This document shows positions 47,601 to 57,974 of a stretch of DNA of 64,000 bases, one piece after another. The notes below the pieces were generated by a model, which saw nothing but the letters and a program-made list of their open reading frames with translations, did not search any database and was not told the DNA's origin. Location: NCBI RefSeq assembly GCF_037042905.1, contig NW_026974140.1, forward strand, positions 9,807,001 through 9,871,000, written 5' to 3'. How positions within the stretch are numbered: the first letter of the stretch is position 1; each line of letters begins with the position of its first letter. A program made the position numbers and the translations under genes. Source of the stretch: Lytechinus pictus (Eukaryota; Echinodermata; Echinoidea; Temnopleuroida; Toxopneustidae).

Positions 47601-48177
47601 TTATACACATATTTTAAGCAATTTTAACAGGTGATTGTTTCCCTGGTTTTTTTTTTTCTAAGAATATCGGTGATAATAGATTTCTAAATCTAGGGCGTAC
47701 TCCTTTTCGAATAAACAGATATTTTCTTGCTAAGGCGTTAGATCACCTTAATCATGGTAATAGAATTTGCCATTTTGTGTATAATTTCTTCAAAGTCATG
47801 CCGATTTCTTAAAATGACCACAGACCTTTGTTGACGTTTATAGTGCCCTGTGGAATTCTGAAGGCCTTAGGGACATGCGGTATTTTGTGTGCTTTAGAAT
47901 ACCAATGTCATTCATTACAGTTAATAGTTTCGCACAGCTTTTTACCATATTAACCAAACACAAATATTATTCTTGAGGTATACTGTATTCTGCATTTTCT
48001 AATGACATTGTTAAAACGCTTTATAATTTTTTTTTATATTTGAATAATTTTTCCTTATCATTTATAACTATTACCGCCTGCGGTATTCAGTATTTAGACA
48101 CCTTCAACACAATAGGGTTACCGTTTTCTAGATTCGAACGCGCGAACTAATTAATTTCATGAACTCTTCAATCATGT
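41665..48177. other. 6.5 kb without a recognised gene
   Basis: Holds a (GA)n tract at about 41927-41950, a GA-rich patch near 43120-43170, an A run followed by a G run at about 43690-43713, a short (TA)n at 43800, GGGTCA-type motifs at 44870-44970, a G run near 45900, and a (TGTC)n tract near 46810-46830. Open frames here are short and show no known motif. Confidence 0.45.
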
Positions 48178-48181
48178 TTAA

Positions 48182-48783
48182 AGGTCAAGTCTACCCCAGG
48201 AAAATGTTGATTTGAGTTAATTGAGAAAAATCAAACTAGCATAACGCTGAAAATTTCATCAAAATCGGATATGAAATAAGAAAGTTATGACATTTTAAAA
48301 TTTCACTTATTTTTCACAAAACAGTGATATGCTCAACTCAGTGACATGCAAATGAGACAGTCGATGATGTCACTCACTCACTATTTATTTTGTTTTTTAT
48401 TGTTTGAATTATACAATATTTCATTTTTTACAGATTTGACAATAATGACCAACTTGACTGAACCATATACTATCGAACAATGCTAATTCCACATGTTCAA
48501 AGGGAATTAATTGTTGTCTTACTTGACATTGAGAAGAAAATCAGAATATTTCACATTTCATATAATAAAATACAAAATAAATAGTGAGTGGATGACATCA
48601 TCAGTCTCCTCATTTGCATACCGACCAGGATGTGCAAATAACTGTTTTGTGAAATAAAGCGAAACTTTGAAATGTCATAATTTTCTTGTTTTACATCTGA
48701 TTTTGATGAAATTTTCAGCGTTATGCTTGTTAGATTTTTCTCTTTTTATTCAAATCAACTCTTTGTTGGACTGGACTTGTCCT
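48182..48783. mobile_element. TTAA-flanked palindromic MITE (AGGTCAAGTC family)
   Basis: 602 bp with TTAA at 48178-48181 and 48784-48787. Ends AGGTCAAGTCTACCCC and, in reverse, AGGACAAGTCCAGTCC. Both arms carry AACGCTGAAAATTTCATCAA and, further in, the segment around ATGCAAATGAG and GATGATGTCA, so the whole element folds back. No transposase. The 208-bp element at 4661-4868 is a deleted relative. Confidence 0.85.
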
Positions 48784-48787
48784 TTAA

Positions 48788-49151
48788 CAAATTGCAAGGT
48801 CAAATCATGATTGTTTTACTCTACTAACTGACACAGTTGTACTTCTACAACCTATATAAGTAACTATTAATATTCGCGCGTATATTGCACTGCGGTTAAA
48901 ACGACCTTAATACTAATATTGAACTTCGTACCCTTTGCATATTTTCACAAACTAGTGTAAAACGTCTGGTAACCCCTCTGAGAAAAGCATGCCCATTGGT
49001 GTTGAACCTTTTACACTAATTTCTTTACGTCTCTACCCATCCTGAAAATTACTTTTCACAACAAACCCTCACAGATCGTCTATACCTCTGGCATCGTTTT
49101 CATTATCAATGGGGGGGGGGGAATAAATGGATATAAAGACGAATAATGATA
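48788..49151. other. No feature recognised
   Basis: AT-rich sequence with a G run near 49112-49121. Confidence 0.4.
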
Positions 49152-49253
49152 CAGTCATACCAACGAAACCGACTCCAAAACGATCGATGGTATGCCATTG
49201 ATAATGACGTTATATATTTGATCGGTCTGGAGTCGGTTGTGAAAGTGTGACTG
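49152..49253. repeat. CAGTCACAC-type MITE
   Basis: 102 bp. Left end CAGTCATACCAACGAAACCG preceded by TA, right end GGAGTCGGTTGTGAAAGTGT then GACTG. The interior GGTATGCCATTGATAATGACG matches the copy at 20516-20618. Confidence 0.7.
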
Positions 49254-49639
49254 CGTCATGTATGGTGTGCAAGATTGTTGCTTCTTCAGAGGTGGCGGTC
49301 GTTGTTTGGGCCGTGTTTGTTTGTGGTTGACAATGGTTTGGGGGCTTTGTCTGACCCGACACACTCCGAGGTACCTGGGATATATGCCTCCCGTATCGCA
49401 AATGAAGGGGCGTCAAGGAATTGTTTTAATTTTAGATGCAATAAATCTGAAAACAGACGGGACAGAAAACTGTTGTTTTTTTGTGGGCAAGTTGAACTAT
49501 TCCCATTTGTGATAGTACTCTTGAGAATTTGGCTGAATTACTTTATCTCTAGAACGTGTAAAAACCACTGATACTTCCAGGAATGGCCAATAAACCATTC
49601 AAACACCACTGTTCTTTAATCACTGTTTTTCTCCATGCT

Positions 49640-49805
49640 ATAATGATGATAATAATGATGATTACTGTCAGTATCATTATTATTATTATTATTACTTTTA
49701 TCATTATCATCATCAATAGTTTTATTATTTTTATCATTTATAATCACTATTAGCATTATAACTATTAATGATAATAATAATAATATTATCATTATTACTA
49801 TTATT
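49640..49805. repeat. ATT/ATC microsatellite region
   Basis: Interrupted TGA, ATT and ATC triplet repeats on both halves. They resemble the tails of the LINE fragments, but no LINE sequence is adjacent. Confidence 0.85.
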
Positions 49806-49977
49806 ATACAAAATATAAAAATATGAAAATATTATCCAATATATTACGAAGGCCACGAAGGCTGTAAGTATATCCCTTTTCTATGGTATACTTTTGCATA
49901 TATTGTCTAATAAAAAATGATGAGCACGTATCTGCATTATTTACATCGAAAGCCCGTCGGTATCATGAAGTTTTCAC

Positions 49978-50154
49978 AGCCAATGCCTTGATTGGCTGAT
50001 TGTCTTATGACGTAGTAACTCTTGTACTCTCGACTCGTCGTCAATCGCACGGCCGCGACGCACGCACAAACTTTTGTAGTTATCATCTCGTGCTCCATAA
50101 GTTCTCCCAGCGTCGTCTGGAGTTCGATAAGAGTGAACACCGTCTCTCAGATGT
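49978..50154 (+). promoter_or_regulatory. Candidate promoter and non-coding first exon
   Basis: An inverted pair of CCAAT boxes (AGCCAATGCCTTGATTGGCT, 49978-49997) is followed by a CRE-like TGACGTA at 50008-50014 and a CpG-containing stretch (CTCGACTCGTCGTCAATCGC onward), in contrast with the AT-rich surroundings. The sequence GTGAGT at 50155-50160 would be a strong 5' splice donor ending a first, untranslated exon. Together with the exon at 50907-50989 this suggests a gene start on the + strand. The exact transcription start cannot be seen. Confidence 0.45.
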
Positions 50155-50906
50155 GTGAGTACATGCATCTATTTTCATCACCGCTTCGAAATTATTATCA
50201 TTGGCTGGACATTGGACATTCACATCCTACAAATGCTTGCACAAGATACCGGGAATAGATATTGTTTTTGAATAAACATTGTTGGCCTTGACTCAGAATA
50301 GACTCCAAACTCCAAGGCTAAGAAAATGTTTGTATTTATTCATGCCGTGTTTCATTCAGCATGTGCGTAGTTTTGTTGGAATAATTTTCTGCTTCGATCA
50401 ATACTCCCCTGGATTCTAATATTTTGTGTAAAAAATCATGAAGTGAACCAGCTCATATTGTGGACATATTATTGGAATATTCATTTAGCGCTCCTGATAT
50501 ATTTTGTTTTTGAGGAAGATTCTAATCATATGTATGTTGATACTTCGGCACCCTCTAATGGTCGTCTGTACAAATACCACTGTCAGTTAATTTCAGAGAC
50601 GAAATATCTTAATTTCTTCGAGACACCTCGATAAAAAAATCTTAACGATGCCTCGCCGAGACGTTGAAATCGGTGACCAACATTAGAACCAACATTCTAC
50701 TCACTTACAGCATTGTATCTGCTGCAGTTGCTCGCATTATTATTTCGAATCAGGATTTGGATAGAACATCATAGAATAAGTCCATTTACTGGATGAAGTA
50801 AGGATCATCACCTTGTGTGCCAAGTTACGAAATATTGCCTAAAGTTATCCGACATACCAGTCAGTGAAGTTCGGTTTCCCTGATATTTTTGATCTATTTT
50901 GTGCAG

Positions 50907-50989
50907 GAGATATTTTGACTCAAAATGGAATTATCAATTTTCCTGCGGACATTGTGTAATATTTGCTGGATAGCTTTTGTGGCTGGAAG
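50907..50989 (+). CDS. First coding exon of a secreted or membrane protein (signal peptide)
   Basis: The exon is bounded by a good acceptor (ATCTATTTTGTGCAG before 50907) and a strong donor (GGAAG/GTAAGC, intron from 50990). An ATG at 50925-50927 in good context (CAAAATGG) opens 21 codons, MELSIFLRTLCNICWIAFV then AG, and the exon ends in phase 2. The peptide has a short polar start, one arginine and a hydrophobic core, as in a secretory signal sequence. A promoter-like region and a GTGAGT donor lie about 750-900 bp upstream. The downstream exons were not identified, so the product is unknown. SINE and LINE relics at 51.1-51.8 kb would lie in the following intron. Confidence 0.5.
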
Positions 50990-51129
50990 GTAAGCATCGC
51001 CTTGGTGACCGTCCCTTCATTAATACCACCACTACTTCAATTTTAGTTCTACTGTAGTTCAGTTCGGTGCTTCCTCTCTTTTTTTAATAAGTACACACCT
51101 AGTTACCAAGAATGCGTATAGCATTTTCA

Positions 51130-51268
51130 TTTATTTGAATACAGGATAAAAGAGCATCGATACCGATTAAATGCCTTGCTCACGAGCGTAGGCGCCGAGG
51201 CCAAGGACCGAACCCCGGACTTTCCATGTACAGTCAGGCGCCTTAGACCACTCGGCCACTGCACCTCC
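51130..51268 (-). mobile_element. tRNA-Leu-like SINE
   Basis: The minus strand starts GGTGCAGTGGCCGAGTGGTC (tRNA-Leu-like acceptor plus A box) and continues through a B box GGGTTCGGTCC to an acceptor 3' strand GGCGCC at 51191-51196. The two acceptor strands still pair with one wobble. The body TGAGCAAGGCATTTAATC follows. The minus-strand frame crossing it encodes the often seen spurious peptide AVAEWSKAPDC. Confidence 0.8.
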
Positions 51269-51444
51269 TTCGTTCAACGCCACTCGATTACAATTAAAAG
51301 ACACCCCAAAAAGGTGGTCACGATGGTGTTTGGTTTCATGTGTATTACAGTTTATTACAATCAGAATGTATCTGATTGTTATTGGAATGGACCCCGTTAC
51401 TTGAAAGTTCTTAAACTCGAACTTTCTGTATTGGGGGTAATAAT

Positions 51445-51822
51445 AATAAAATGATGATAATAATAATAATAATGAAACGTTTTTGTATAGCGCAAAATAC
51501 ATAAGCAAAGTTGCATGTCTCTAAGCGCTTTTTACAGAAGGAGTGGAGATGGAGGGGAGATCACTGGGTTCTTACATTAATTGTTTACAAAATGGTGAAT
51601 AAATTTGTTTTCAAGCTATTTCTAAACTTTTCGTATGGTTGTATATTTCTAAGATATTCTGGCAGATTATTTCATAAAATAGCAGCTGCATGTGAAAATG
51701 ATCTTTCCCCATATGACTTTGTCACAGTATGTGGGACCTGTACTAATGACTTTTTCCTTGAACGTAGCATTCTGCCAGGTTTATATGGTGTTAATGGGGT
51801 ACTCATCAAACGATTTTTATGA
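51445..51822 (-). mobile_element. CR1/L2-like LINE, decayed 3' fragment
   Basis: The minus strand encodes the RT C-terminal signature in one frame: MLRSRKKSLVQVP, then TKSYGERSFSHAAAIL, an in-frame stop where tryptophan is expected, then NNLPEYLR, and finally FRNSLKTNLFTIL before a stop at about 51586. The 3' tail has TAGAGACATGC, GCGCTATACAAAAACG and ATT repeats (51445-51470). The stop in place of W shows it is a pseudogene. Confidence 0.8.
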
Positions 51823-51829
51823 TCTTCCA

Positions 51830-53635
51830 TGTGAATTGAAATAATATACAATAGTAAACACCTGAGTCATTTTAACCACGTCTGCATGTAAAAGTTAACT
51901 ATGCACCTTCGGAGCACGGTTTAGACAAACGCAAGGTTTACAGGCTAAGGATATAATAATATCGTGGTAGACAAACCTACTCCTCGGCCTCGTGAAAAGA
52001 CACCACTGTGTTAAATAGACGTGCACTTACCCATGTTTTCTACTCAAGGTGGTTATCAAACAACTCTGCCCGATATTGCAGCATGAATACCTTTTATATA
52101 GCTAATAATCTACTATTAATAACCAAATATGCAATAGGAAAAATAACGAATTTTCAGTTAGGTTATTCATGATTGAGGGAGGAAGATACATCAATGAACT
52201 GGCCGGACCATCTCTCGACACTTCTCGTGTAAATGAATGTTGACTTGGTCTTTTGTGTAACAATAGCGATGAACATTTCAGTTGACTCAGGATTGATTAA
52301 ATACCATCCTTATTTGCTATGCGTCAATTGACCTTGAAGGTTTTCTGATAAGATGACAAAATAAATGACAATTTTATTAATTAGTGACGCATCACTGCTG
52401 TCAATGCTTTATGAATTATCCCAGGGAGTAGGCAAAAGTTAGCTGCGTTGGTGAAAAACCTGGCCATGTACGTGGGAAGACATTTGGAATACCGTCTCAA
52501 ATTACACCGTTGTTGCAAAATTGTTTTAAAAATGTATCCTTTCATTTCCATTTCGAGTGTTGATGATGCTCGATTGTCATAGGTTTTTGTCATTATAACT
52601 TACGCTACCTTACTCTTCACTCTTAACCCTATATCACACCTCTTCATCTTCTTGTCCTCCGCCAATTTCGATCCCTTCCTTTCCTCCTTCATCAATTTCA
52701 TCCATTCTCTTCCACTTCTCCTCTCAAATAACAAACGCCCTCTTTGTTCGTCTTTTTATCTCCCCACTCTCCAACACCATTTTCCTTTGCTCACGTATCA
52801 GCAGTCTCAAAAGTTGGTGGGGGGGGGGGGGGGGGCAGAAAAAGGGTACATCCCAACATAGGGTCGAAGGGGGGGTAGGGTTTATTGGCTATCTTAATTT
52901 GAAGGATTTTTTTCAGACATGATGAAAACTAGGAATGAAATTTTGTTCTAGGATGTGCTCGGGTAAGGGTGTCTTATTTTTCTTTCTTCCATTTTCTCTA
53001 TCTTACTTTCTTAATATCTTTCTTTCCGGAAAAGAAACGGTAGGAAATGATTATGTAATATTCATTGTGGTGGTTTGACATGTCCAAAACTGTAAATATT
53101 GATGTCTTTTGGAAAAACGAATAAATATTATTTTAAAACAAAGAAAATGCCGTGCTGCCCCCTGTAAACTGCCAAATGTACAGACACTGATGTACTGTAT
53201 ACACTGTTGCCAATGTTACATATTAATTTGCATTCGAAGATTTGATTGAATGTCTCGGTGAGGCATTTTATGTTTCAATTATCTCTTTTAGTTTGCTGTT
53301 TGTTAAACACCCTGGCGCCACCTCATTATCTAAAACTTAATTGTCGATTATAGCTCCATCGTCTCCAGGCAAGAAAATTGTGGTAAAGATGTAGAATTTC
53401 TACATATTTCGGGTATTATCTTTGCACCCCGAATCTATGTTAAACTCGATTCCCAATTAACGTAGTTTACTTTACCCCAATAAACTAAGATTATAATCTA
53501 TACACTGATTTAGTATCAGTATAACATCATTTGATCCATTAATCTCCGACGACCGATCCACCAGTAGTGTAATAAAGACTATTAAAAAAATATGACCAAT
53601 ACCAAAATTAATAAGGGCAGGCATGGCGTATGCGG
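51830..53635. other. No gene recognised
   Basis: A pyrimidine-rich stretch at 52600-52800 and a run of about 17 G near 52819-52835. No exon recognised. Confidence 0.45.
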
Positions 53636-53868
53636 CATTATTTTTACACAGTTACAATAGAGCGAAGCGAGCAAACGAAGTGGTGATATTTTTAATACAA
53701 AAATCGAATTTTGGAATAGATTTTGGCATGTCTTAATATATATATATATATACATGTATATCATATTTCAACTCTTTTTCTTTTCTTTTTCTTCTCCTTT
53801 TGTCTTGATCGAAAAACTTTTGAGGCCTTGGCCCCCAAGATCCGCCCCCATCTACATGTATACGTCAG
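53636..53868 (-). repeat. Family G element in reverse orientation
   Basis: Contains GAGCGAAGCGAGCAAACGAA, TTTGGAATAGATTTTGGC, (TA)n, a pyrimidine-rich stretch and GATCCGCCCCCATCTA then CAGTGA. Similar in order to 39510-39765. Confidence 0.45.
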
Positions 53869-53869
53869 T

Positions 53870-56560
53870 GAAATTCACTGACATAATATAGGCCAACAGA
53901 CAGGACCAACGGAGTAATTAAAGAACCACAGGTATTGTAGTTTAAGCATGGGGCAATAAACATGGAGTAGGTGTATCTGTATAAGGCTAAAAATGATTTC
54001 CTGCCACCTCTAATAAAACTTAATTTATTTCGTTCTTTTGACGAATATTACTAGACATGCTAGATTCATTTCTTGGCTTTGAGCCGACCAATCTTTACCT
54101 CGGTGAATTCCTGTCTTCCTCTCCGAGATGGCCTCTACATTTCTCAAATCACGCGATGATACGCCTTATGGTCGGCGATAATGAGAATTTGTGATACAAC
54201 TGATATCATGTACACGCAGAAGCAGTATATACTGAAACCAAAAAACACTTAAAATTGTATATATTTGATAAGAAATCGGAACTAGGGATCAGCTAGCTCA
54301 TTGCATGAATATGAGATGGATACAACTGTTTACCAAAATAAAGCGAACATATTAAATTGGATATACGATTTGATGAATTATCAGTTTTTCATTTTAGTAA
54401 TATTACTCTTTTTAAATAAACTTATATAAACACATTATTTTCATTCTGATGTTCCCATTCAACACAATCGTGTAAACAGTGATTTGAAAACAAATAGGTG
54501 ATTGCACCAATAAATTAACGAAGAAACAACTATACGCATTGTTATACTGTACACTTAGCAGAGTTCGGGAAACACGATCAGTTTCTAAGAAATATTAATA
54601 GCATCAACATGATCAAATGGAATGAGATTTGTTTAGTCTACAGGAAATTGCTAGATGGAGCTTTGTGAAGAAAAATCCCTGCTCCGCATATTCATGATAC
54701 ATGTCAAATACCGTCGTGTGTGCCCTAAAATCATGAAAATGTACTCGGGATCAAAAGGTCCACCTCGTCAAATATAACCATACCCGTTTTCATGGTCTTT
54801 GCCAGGGATTTCCATGTTTTTTTCTGTGTTTATATAATCTAGACTGGATAAAACAATCCTTAGATCGTTCGTGATTGATGTGAGCTCGCCGATATCCACG
54901 TCCATACCGTTGCTATGTGCATTCCCTTATTCTACCTCCCCCTTCATACTGACGTTATCTTTAAAAAAAAATTATTTGTACAAGTCCTAATTGATATGAT
55001 TGTTCCATTTTCTTAATTGACTGACATTTCGCATGGACGAATTTAATCTACCAAACATTTGCATTTGCCTTACCCATCCAACCTCCCATTTATCAAATTT
55101 TTGGTTTCTTGTGGCAGCTTTCATCATTTTGTGCACTCAGGGATATGCTTGATACGGTTGTCCTAAATCCTGCCTTCACTTTCTATTCTCCCTACATTTT
55201 TATTTGGGCTAATAAAAAGTTTAAACCTGAGCCAACGAAGTACGAAATTATGATTTATATATATGCCCATCGTTTTGCGTTGCAGTGCTGTAATAAACAA
55301 ATACTTTTAAAATGTGTACTCTGCATGTAATTTAGGTTTTGATTTTATCTAACGGACACGATATAAACATGTCCAAGGTCAGGAAATATGCAGGATTTAT
55401 CAAAGCCTTTTTCTGACGACCTTGGTTTCTTTGATATACTAGTATATATATTTTTCAATATTTTAAAGATATGTAAGCTTGAATAAAGGTAACTGTAAAC
55501 AAAATGTTTCCCCAAACTTACAATATTAAAACTTTAAATTCGATGTCTGTTGGCTTGCGAGGTGATCTTCAAAATTGTTAACAACTACCAGCTGAAACAC
55601 AGGAGGAGGATTCAATGTGAATCATGAAGTGATTTTAAACCATTCTGCATGATGCTTTCCCTTTAGAATGCTTCCTCATGAAAAAAGGGGAAATACTTCT
55701 GAATTGTCGTTTTGGCTTTTATCTCATGAAAGATCACATAACTTGGTACCTATAATATTCTACATTCAACAAACTCCTGCTAATCCTCCTCAACATCACA
55801 TCAATTGATTGAGCTGTCACCCATACTGATACAGATCAACATTCACACCAAAATGAGAACCCGTGAGATGGCGATCCCAGATAGCATTGATTGTAATATA
55901 ATTTTCTGATTTGATTCAAACCACACGATCTATCTCGATCCGTCAGGTTCGAACCAATCTTTTTATCAAATTGTTGATTGATGAATTTCCATGCTGGGTG
56001 ATGCTGCCCGAAGGCTCTTCGCTCCGCCAAAGTTGTTCAGGTTCTACTTCCCTAACTCGTCCATAGAATAGTGTCAGGAGTGTCCTGTGATTATAATACC
56101 CATTGAAAATTATCATGGCACTTAGGCGTTTCAAAGTGGGATATATTCCCGGCATGTGTAGCTTTATAATCATTAAAAAATGCACTTTGGCAGGATAATA
56201 TTTTAAGAATTTCTTTAATTTTGGAGAGTATTTGCGAACTTTGCTCGAGATATAACTTTTTTTTTTCATCGGGTCGTCTCAAGGGTTTGTTGTTGTTGAA
56301 TATTTACAAATATTGAGTCGTGCGTTCAAGACCCTGTCCCCTAGTCCCATTTTATCTCTCCGTTGGGCCTACAGAAAAATGAATGACGAATGTACGTCTG
56401 TACTTTCTACTTCGAATGTCCTCTCGTCATTCGCGAATCAATGGCGCACACCCTGTGATACTGAGTGATGCAGAAGGATTGAGCCTTGCGTTTAATTACA
56501 AATGACCCCAATTCTCAGGCATATTTACCCATATTCAAGTTTGGTGGACAACATAATGGA
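53870..56560. other. No gene recognised with confidence
   Basis: AT-rich. A possible acceptor TTGGGCCTACAG at 56363-56374 precedes a 31-codon frame ending at 56468 (see findings). Otherwise nothing recognisable. Confidence 0.4.
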
Positions 56561-56561
56561 T

Positions 56562-56815
56562 TGCGCATATCACGGCGTTAGTTACATGATGCGTCAAATA
56601 TCTGACGAATAACGGCAATAGCGACGTGATGCGTCAAATATCTGACGAGTAACGACGTTAATGACATGTTGCGTCAAATATCTGACGAATAACGGCGTTA
56701 GTGACATGTTGCGTCAAATATATGACGAATTGCGTGTCAATGACCTGATGCGTCACATATCTGTCGACGAATAACGGTGTCAGTGACATGATACGTTAAA
56801 TGTATTTGACGCGTG
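56562..56815 (+). repeat. 40-bp minisatellite, about six units
   Basis: The core TGCGTCAAATATCTGACGA recurs with starts at 56591, 56631, 56671, 56711, about 56750 and 56793 (periods 40, 40, 40, 39, 43). Later units are diverged. Each core contains the inverted repeat CGTCA/TGACG. Confidence 0.9.
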
Positions 56816-56839
56816 CAATTGTTGTCACCTATAATAATG

Positions 56840-56962
56840 CCTGTATCATCTTGTCAGAGTAGTGCAGATAAATGATTTGCTCAAGGTGCCATGGCCGTGG
56901 ATCGGAACCCAGACGGCCATGTGCCTAGTCAAGGGCCTAATACCATTCGGTTACGACACCCT
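56840..56962 (-). mobile_element. tRNA-derived SINE
   Basis: The minus strand shows GGTGTCGTAACCGAATGGT (acceptor and A box), a B box GGGTTCCGATCC and a pairing acceptor strand GGCACC at 56885-56890. The tail TTGAGCAAATCATTTATC resembles that of the SINE at 51130-51268, although the tRNA heads differ. Confidence 0.75.
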
Positions 56963-57049
56963 CACCTCTTACAGAATACGGAATGATAATCATGATTATC
57001 ATGACATCAACTCCCTGTTTTCAGAAAGAATTGCAGAGTGATCCATTGC

Positions 57050-57560
57050 GTCTTTGATTGACGCAGATAACCACCCGTCACGTAGCTTACAAACACCATA
57101 CGGCTTGTGTGTCATTCATCAGGCACTTCCTTATCTGGTGAACGAGAAAAAAAAAACGTTGACGACGGCGACAGGTGTTTGTCGACGCGTCACCTCCCCA
57201 GGTCGAAACGTTTCGTCCATATCGAGAGGGATATGACGTCATAGTCAACACTGCGTTTGCGTACTTGGGTGGACGGTGAAAATCGGGGTGATTGCGTTCT
57301 CACGTACGGTGGTGCCTGGGAGTCGACAAAGGCGGTACGTAAACAAAATGACGTCATACCTCGGTGACGCTGGTGTCAGCGAGCAAATCGAACAGTCCAC
57401 ACATCTCTTGGATGCCTCGGCGGTTGATGAAGAGTACCCGGATGGTGTTCTCGGACGATTGTCAGCATGGCGCCAAGACCATGTCCTTTGAAGACATTCT
57501 TCTACCCATGGTTCTCCTTGAAATGAGGGATGTGAGGGTGTTACGTCCACTCTTACTCAC
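57050..57560. other. CpG-rich block with two perfect CRE sites
   Basis: GC- and CpG-richer than its surroundings, with TGACGTCA at 57234-57241 and 57349-57356. Overlapping frames of 70-100 codons are open on both strands: minus 57245-57550, plus 57276-57491 and plus 57364-57660. On the minus strand a donor-like GAG/GTATGA occurs at about 57357-57363. No protein family is recognised. It could be a promoter region, a diverged exon or an unrecognised repeat. Confidence 0.35.
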
Positions 57561-57974
57561 ATTCCTCACTTTGAAAGAACGTGGACAGCTGCACAATTTT
57601 GGGGTGGATGCATTCTGCAGTCATGACTTTCAGATTATTGGCTACTCGACCATTATATAAGCAAAAGAAAATCATTTTCAATGAAAATCACTTTCAATAT
57701 TATTTTACCCAATCATAATATTTATTTCTGTTTTTGTTTTGAAACAACCCGGTTCAACTTCTAAACACATCATTTGGCATTCGATTGATATTGGCAGGAA
57801 TGATTTGAGTTTGTTTTACTTTAATCCTCGGAGGAGTGTTTTGAGATGATATCACCTATTTCAGTATATTGTTTCAAAGAGGATTTATCTTCAAACCCTT
57901 CTCTCTCGTGGATTTATTTTTTTAACAGTAGGCCTACACATTAAACTTGTGTGCTTCTCGCGAAGTATCCATAC

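Noticed and set aside
48130-48150. GATTCGAACGCGCG resembling a tRNA B box in reverse
   Set aside because: No A box or cloverleaf could be found around it.
51167-51508. Minus-strand 113-codon frame with AVAEWSKAPDC
   Set aside because: This peptide is the well-known translation artefact of a tRNA-Leu-like SINE.
56562-56815. Possible CRISPR-like array (regular 40-bp spacing)
   Set aside because: Whole units repeat without unique spacers, and the genome is clearly eukaryotic. It is a minisatellite.
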